Positions 61,796 through 64,000 of a stretch of DNA of 64,000 bases are shown here, one piece after another. How positions within the stretch are numbered: the stretch's first letter is position 1; the number at the start of each line of letters is the position of its first letter. A program made the position numbers and the translations under genes. Under the pieces are notes generated by a model. It did not search any database, was not told the origin of the DNA, and saw nothing but the letters and a program-made list of their open reading frames with translations. The DNA comes from Geobacter sp. AOG1 (GTDB taxonomy: Bacteria; Desulfobacterota; Desulfuromonadia; Geobacterales; Geobacteraceae): positions 62,001-126,000 of the forward strand of contig NZ_BLIZ01000001.1 in NCBI RefSeq assembly GCF_019972315.1, given 5' to 3'.

Positions 61796-64000
61796 GTGGG
61801 CGTTGGCATTCTCATTGGTTACTTCGCACAACAGGATGAAGCTCGAAAAGCACTTCGGGAACTGGCACAGCAGGGCTTCCACCGCACTGCCCTGATACAT
61901 AAGGGTACGGACGGATATGTTCATATCTCAGATCCATTCCTCTGGCGTCGCGCCGTCGGGATAATCCTGGCGGCCATCCTGTCCGGCGGGATTGGCGGGG
62001 CTATCTCTTCGCTCCTGCACTTGTCGCAGTCGCTTCCAGGCTGGAGGCATTTCACTCCCCTGTCGTTGATCCTTGCATGTGCCACAATCGGTGCCATGGC
62101 AGGTCTTTTATGGCTTCGACGCTCCAGGTACGGTGTTGGGTCGGGGGTCCTGCACGATCATGCCCGCTGGATCGTGTCCGGGGAGTCCGTCCTGATCCTC
62201 CAGGCACCGGTCGAATCTTTACAGCGGCCGGTGGCTCTGCTGCGGGAAAGCGGCGATATCCCTCCGGCGCTGTTCGTCATGCATCCAAAGCGTGAACGAC
62301 GGCTCGAGGCTCGGAATTCCGCGGCAAAGCTCTCCCCAACGCAGGTTCAGGAGCATGCCCAGCGCCATGCCCGGGAGCAGCAGGTGGACCTCAGCCCGCA
62401 GCACTCTACCGAACTGCTCAAACGACTCAAGCAATCCCGTCAATGGGTCCGCGAGGTATGCGCGGATCTCTCCGCAGCGAGCCGTCTGGAACAGAAAGCC
62501 ACGCCGGCCGCCGATTGGATACTCGATAACGAGTACATCCTGGAAGGGAGCGCCCGTGATGTCCTGCTGAACCTTCCCCGACGCTTTTACCAGCAACTCC
62601 CCGCCCTGTCCGCCGATCCCTACCAGGGACTGCCATGCATCTATGGTCTTGCCAAGAATCTCGTTTCCCATAATGAACTGCACCTGGACCGGGAAAACAT
62701 CCTGGCGTTTATCGAGGCGCACCAATCCGTACGCACGCTGACGATCGGCGAACTCTGGGCGATTCCCCAGATGCTGCGCATTGCACTTATCGAAAGCATC
62801 CGGAATCTTGCAGTCACAGCCCTGGAGGACCTGCGCGAACGGCAGCTGGCCGACTTCTGGGCAAACCGGCTGATCGCCGCCAACCGCCGCGATTCGAACC
62901 AACTCTTCGCGATCCTCGCCGAGCTTGCTGCCACGGAGCCGTGCCCCACGACCTATTTCGGTGCGCAGCTGGTCAGTCTGCTCTATGACGAGGCAGCCGC
63001 ATTGGCGCCGGTGCAGAGCTGGCTCGAACGCACGCTCAAAAACCCCATGCACGACTTCAGCCTGAGGGAGCAGAACCGACAGACCAGCGAGCAGTTGTCA
63101 TGCGGCAACGCCTTCACCAGTCTGCGCCAGCTTGCCCTGCTGGACTGGCGGGAGATATTCGAAAAGCTCAGCCGGATAGAACTGCTGCTGCGTCGCGATC
63201 CATCCGGAGTCTATCCCTCCATGGATTTCGCCACCCGTGACCGCTGCCGACGAGCGATTGAAGACCTTGCCCGCGGCTCTGCCCAGACCGAGGAACAGGT
63301 CGCCGAGCGCGTTGTCAAGCTGGCGACACAGGCTGGTCGTGATTCAACTCCTGATGAACGGCGCAGCCACGTCGGAACATGGCTGGTCGGGGAAGGCCGG
63401 GCTGAACTGGTGCAGCTGCTTGCATGCCGTGAAGCGCCCCGTTATCAGGCCCTGGGATGGGTCTATCGCCATCACGCCGCAGTCTACGCCCTTGGAATTT
63501 TCGGCTTCGTAACCCTGTTCATCGCCGTAGCCGCAGGCCTCGGGCTGAGTGGGCTGTCGCCCGCGATCCGGCTCGGACTTCTGCTGTTCCTGCTGATTCC
63601 GGTCAGCCAATTAGCGATCGAGGTGGTCAACTACATGGTCACCCGTTTCCTCCCCCCCCGCCCCTTGCCCAGAATGGATTTCGAGGATACGGGTATTCCC
63701 GATGCGTTCCGCACGCTGGTGGTCGTGCCGATGATGCTGGTGAATGCAGAGACAGTACAAGCCGAGGTGGAGAAGCTGGAAATCCGCTACCTGGCCAACA
63801 AGGAAGCAAATCTGCTCTTCAGCCTGTTCACGGACTACACCGATTCCATCACGCTTTCGCGTGAAAATGACAGCCGGCTCCTCCAGACCGCGAGTGAATG
63901 CCTGGAAGCTCTCAACCGGCACCATGGAGGTGAGCGCTTTTTCCTGTTCCACCGGGAGCGCAGCTGGAGCGAATCCGAGCAGAAATTCATCGGCTGGGAG
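61796..64000 (+). CDS. ndvB: Cyclic beta-1,2-glucan synthase (NdvB/ChvB, GT84), N-terminal part
   Basis: Open to the window end: 735 codons from a GTG at 61796, 7 bp after AAGGA, with no stop. Residues 1-45 form a short predicted soluble domain, then two membrane helices (about 53-72 and 90-107). From about residue 235 the NdvB pattern begins: AADWILDNEYILEGSARDVLLNLPRRFY, then LTIGELWAIPQMLRIALIESIRNL. More helices lie near 566-618, followed by RTLVVVPMML and LFSLFTDYTDS, the entry to the GT84 glycosyltransferase. The full protein usually exceeds 2500 residues, so most of it is off the window. It makes periplasmic cyclic glucans that aid osmotic balance. Confidence 0.88.
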   Translation, partial: MGVGILIGYFAQQDEARKALRELAQQGFHRTALIHKGTDGYVHISDPFLWRRAVGIILAAILSGGIGGAISSLLHLSQSLPGWRHFTPLSLILACATIGAMAGLLWLRRSRYGVGSGVLHDHARWIVSGESVLILQAPVESLQRPVALLRESGDIPPALFVMHPKRERRLEARNSAAKLSPTQVQEHAQRHAREQQVDLSPQHSTELLKRLKQSRQWVREVCADLSAASRLEQKATPAADWILDNEYILEGSARDVLLNLPRRFYQQLPALSADPYQGLPCIYGLAKNLVSHNELHLDRENILAFIEAHQSVRTLTIGELWAIPQMLRIALIESIRNLAVTALEDLRERQLADFWANRLIAANRRDSNQLFAILAELAATEPCPTTYFGAQLVSLLYDEAAALAPVQSWLERTLKNPMHDFSLREQNRQTSEQLSCGNAFTSLRQLALLDWREIFEKLSRIELLLRRDPSGVYPSMDFATRDRCRRAIEDLARGSAQTEEQVAERVVKLATQAGRDSTPDERRSHVGTWLVGEGRAELVQLLACREAPRYQALGWVYRHHAAVYALGIFGFVTLFIAVAAGLGLSGLSPAIRLGLLLFLLIPVSQLAIEVVNYMVTRFLPPRPLPRMDFEDTGIPDAFRTLVVVPMMLVNAETVQAEVEKLEIRYLANKEANLLFSLFTDYTDSITLSRENDSRLLQTASECLEALNRHHGGERFFLFHRERSWSESEQKFIGWE

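Overview
The window looks like a chromosomal segment from a Geobacteraceae-type bacterium (Geobacter and relatives, Desulfuromonadota). The base composition is high in GC. The block sfrB-sfrA / M29 aminopeptidase / coaE / IclR regulator / universal stress protein / acetate-type symporter is a gene neighbourhood I associate with Geobacter. I recognised no tRNA, rRNA, CRISPR array, integrase or transposase gene.

Bases 1-30540 are mostly housekeeping DNA. In order they hold the end of a copper P-type ATPase with a rhodanese and a MauE-like membrane protein; plsY; mltG; a response regulator with a degenerate J-domain and TPR-like tail; sfrA and sfrB facing an aminopeptidase-coaE pair across a shared palindromic operator; iclR and usp; a four-gene unit built around a sodium:solute (acetate-type) symporter; truD and trmB; a DEAD-box helicase-queC-folE2 operon; a small glycosyltransferase; threonine ammonia-lyase; a CDF metal exporter next to a 16-copy heptamer repeat; a putative outer-membrane protein; trxB; and an intact comM (YifB).

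Bases 30540-55340 look accessory. Starting at comM, four degenerate pieces of the comM gene follow in the same orientation (43493, 47972, 51642 and 55121), and each ends a different cargo block. Block A (about 13 kb) has a sigma-54 activator facing a long operon behind a well-formed -24/-12 promoter: a flavin reductase-like protein, a periplasmic adaptor, a single 1475-aa protein that joins an RND permease to a TolC-like outer membrane factor, an alpha/beta hydrolase, MlaA, a CBS-HEPN protein, an MscS channel and a cystatin-like lipoprotein. Block B holds three unrecognised exported proteins, the last an ankyrin lipoprotein. Block C holds a secreted RCC1-repeat protein behind a c-di-GMP-I type riboswitch and terminator. 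Block D holds a Cys-rich exported peptide, a zinc-ribbon protein, a second CDF exporter and a beta-helix protein. The pattern fits repeated insertion at the 3' end of comM, each event leaving a truncated copy downstream.

Bases 55340-64000 carry an MgtA-type Mg2+ ATPase, alpha-glucan phosphorylase, a YihY/BrkB membrane protein and the start of a cyclic beta-1,2-glucan synthase that runs off the window end. The envelope and stress theme of the islands continues here.

The most notable items are the ladder of comM fragments, the RND-TolC fusion with a buried signal-peptide-like segment, the complete cystatin signature in a bacterial lipoprotein, and the riboswitch-controlled RCC1 gene.
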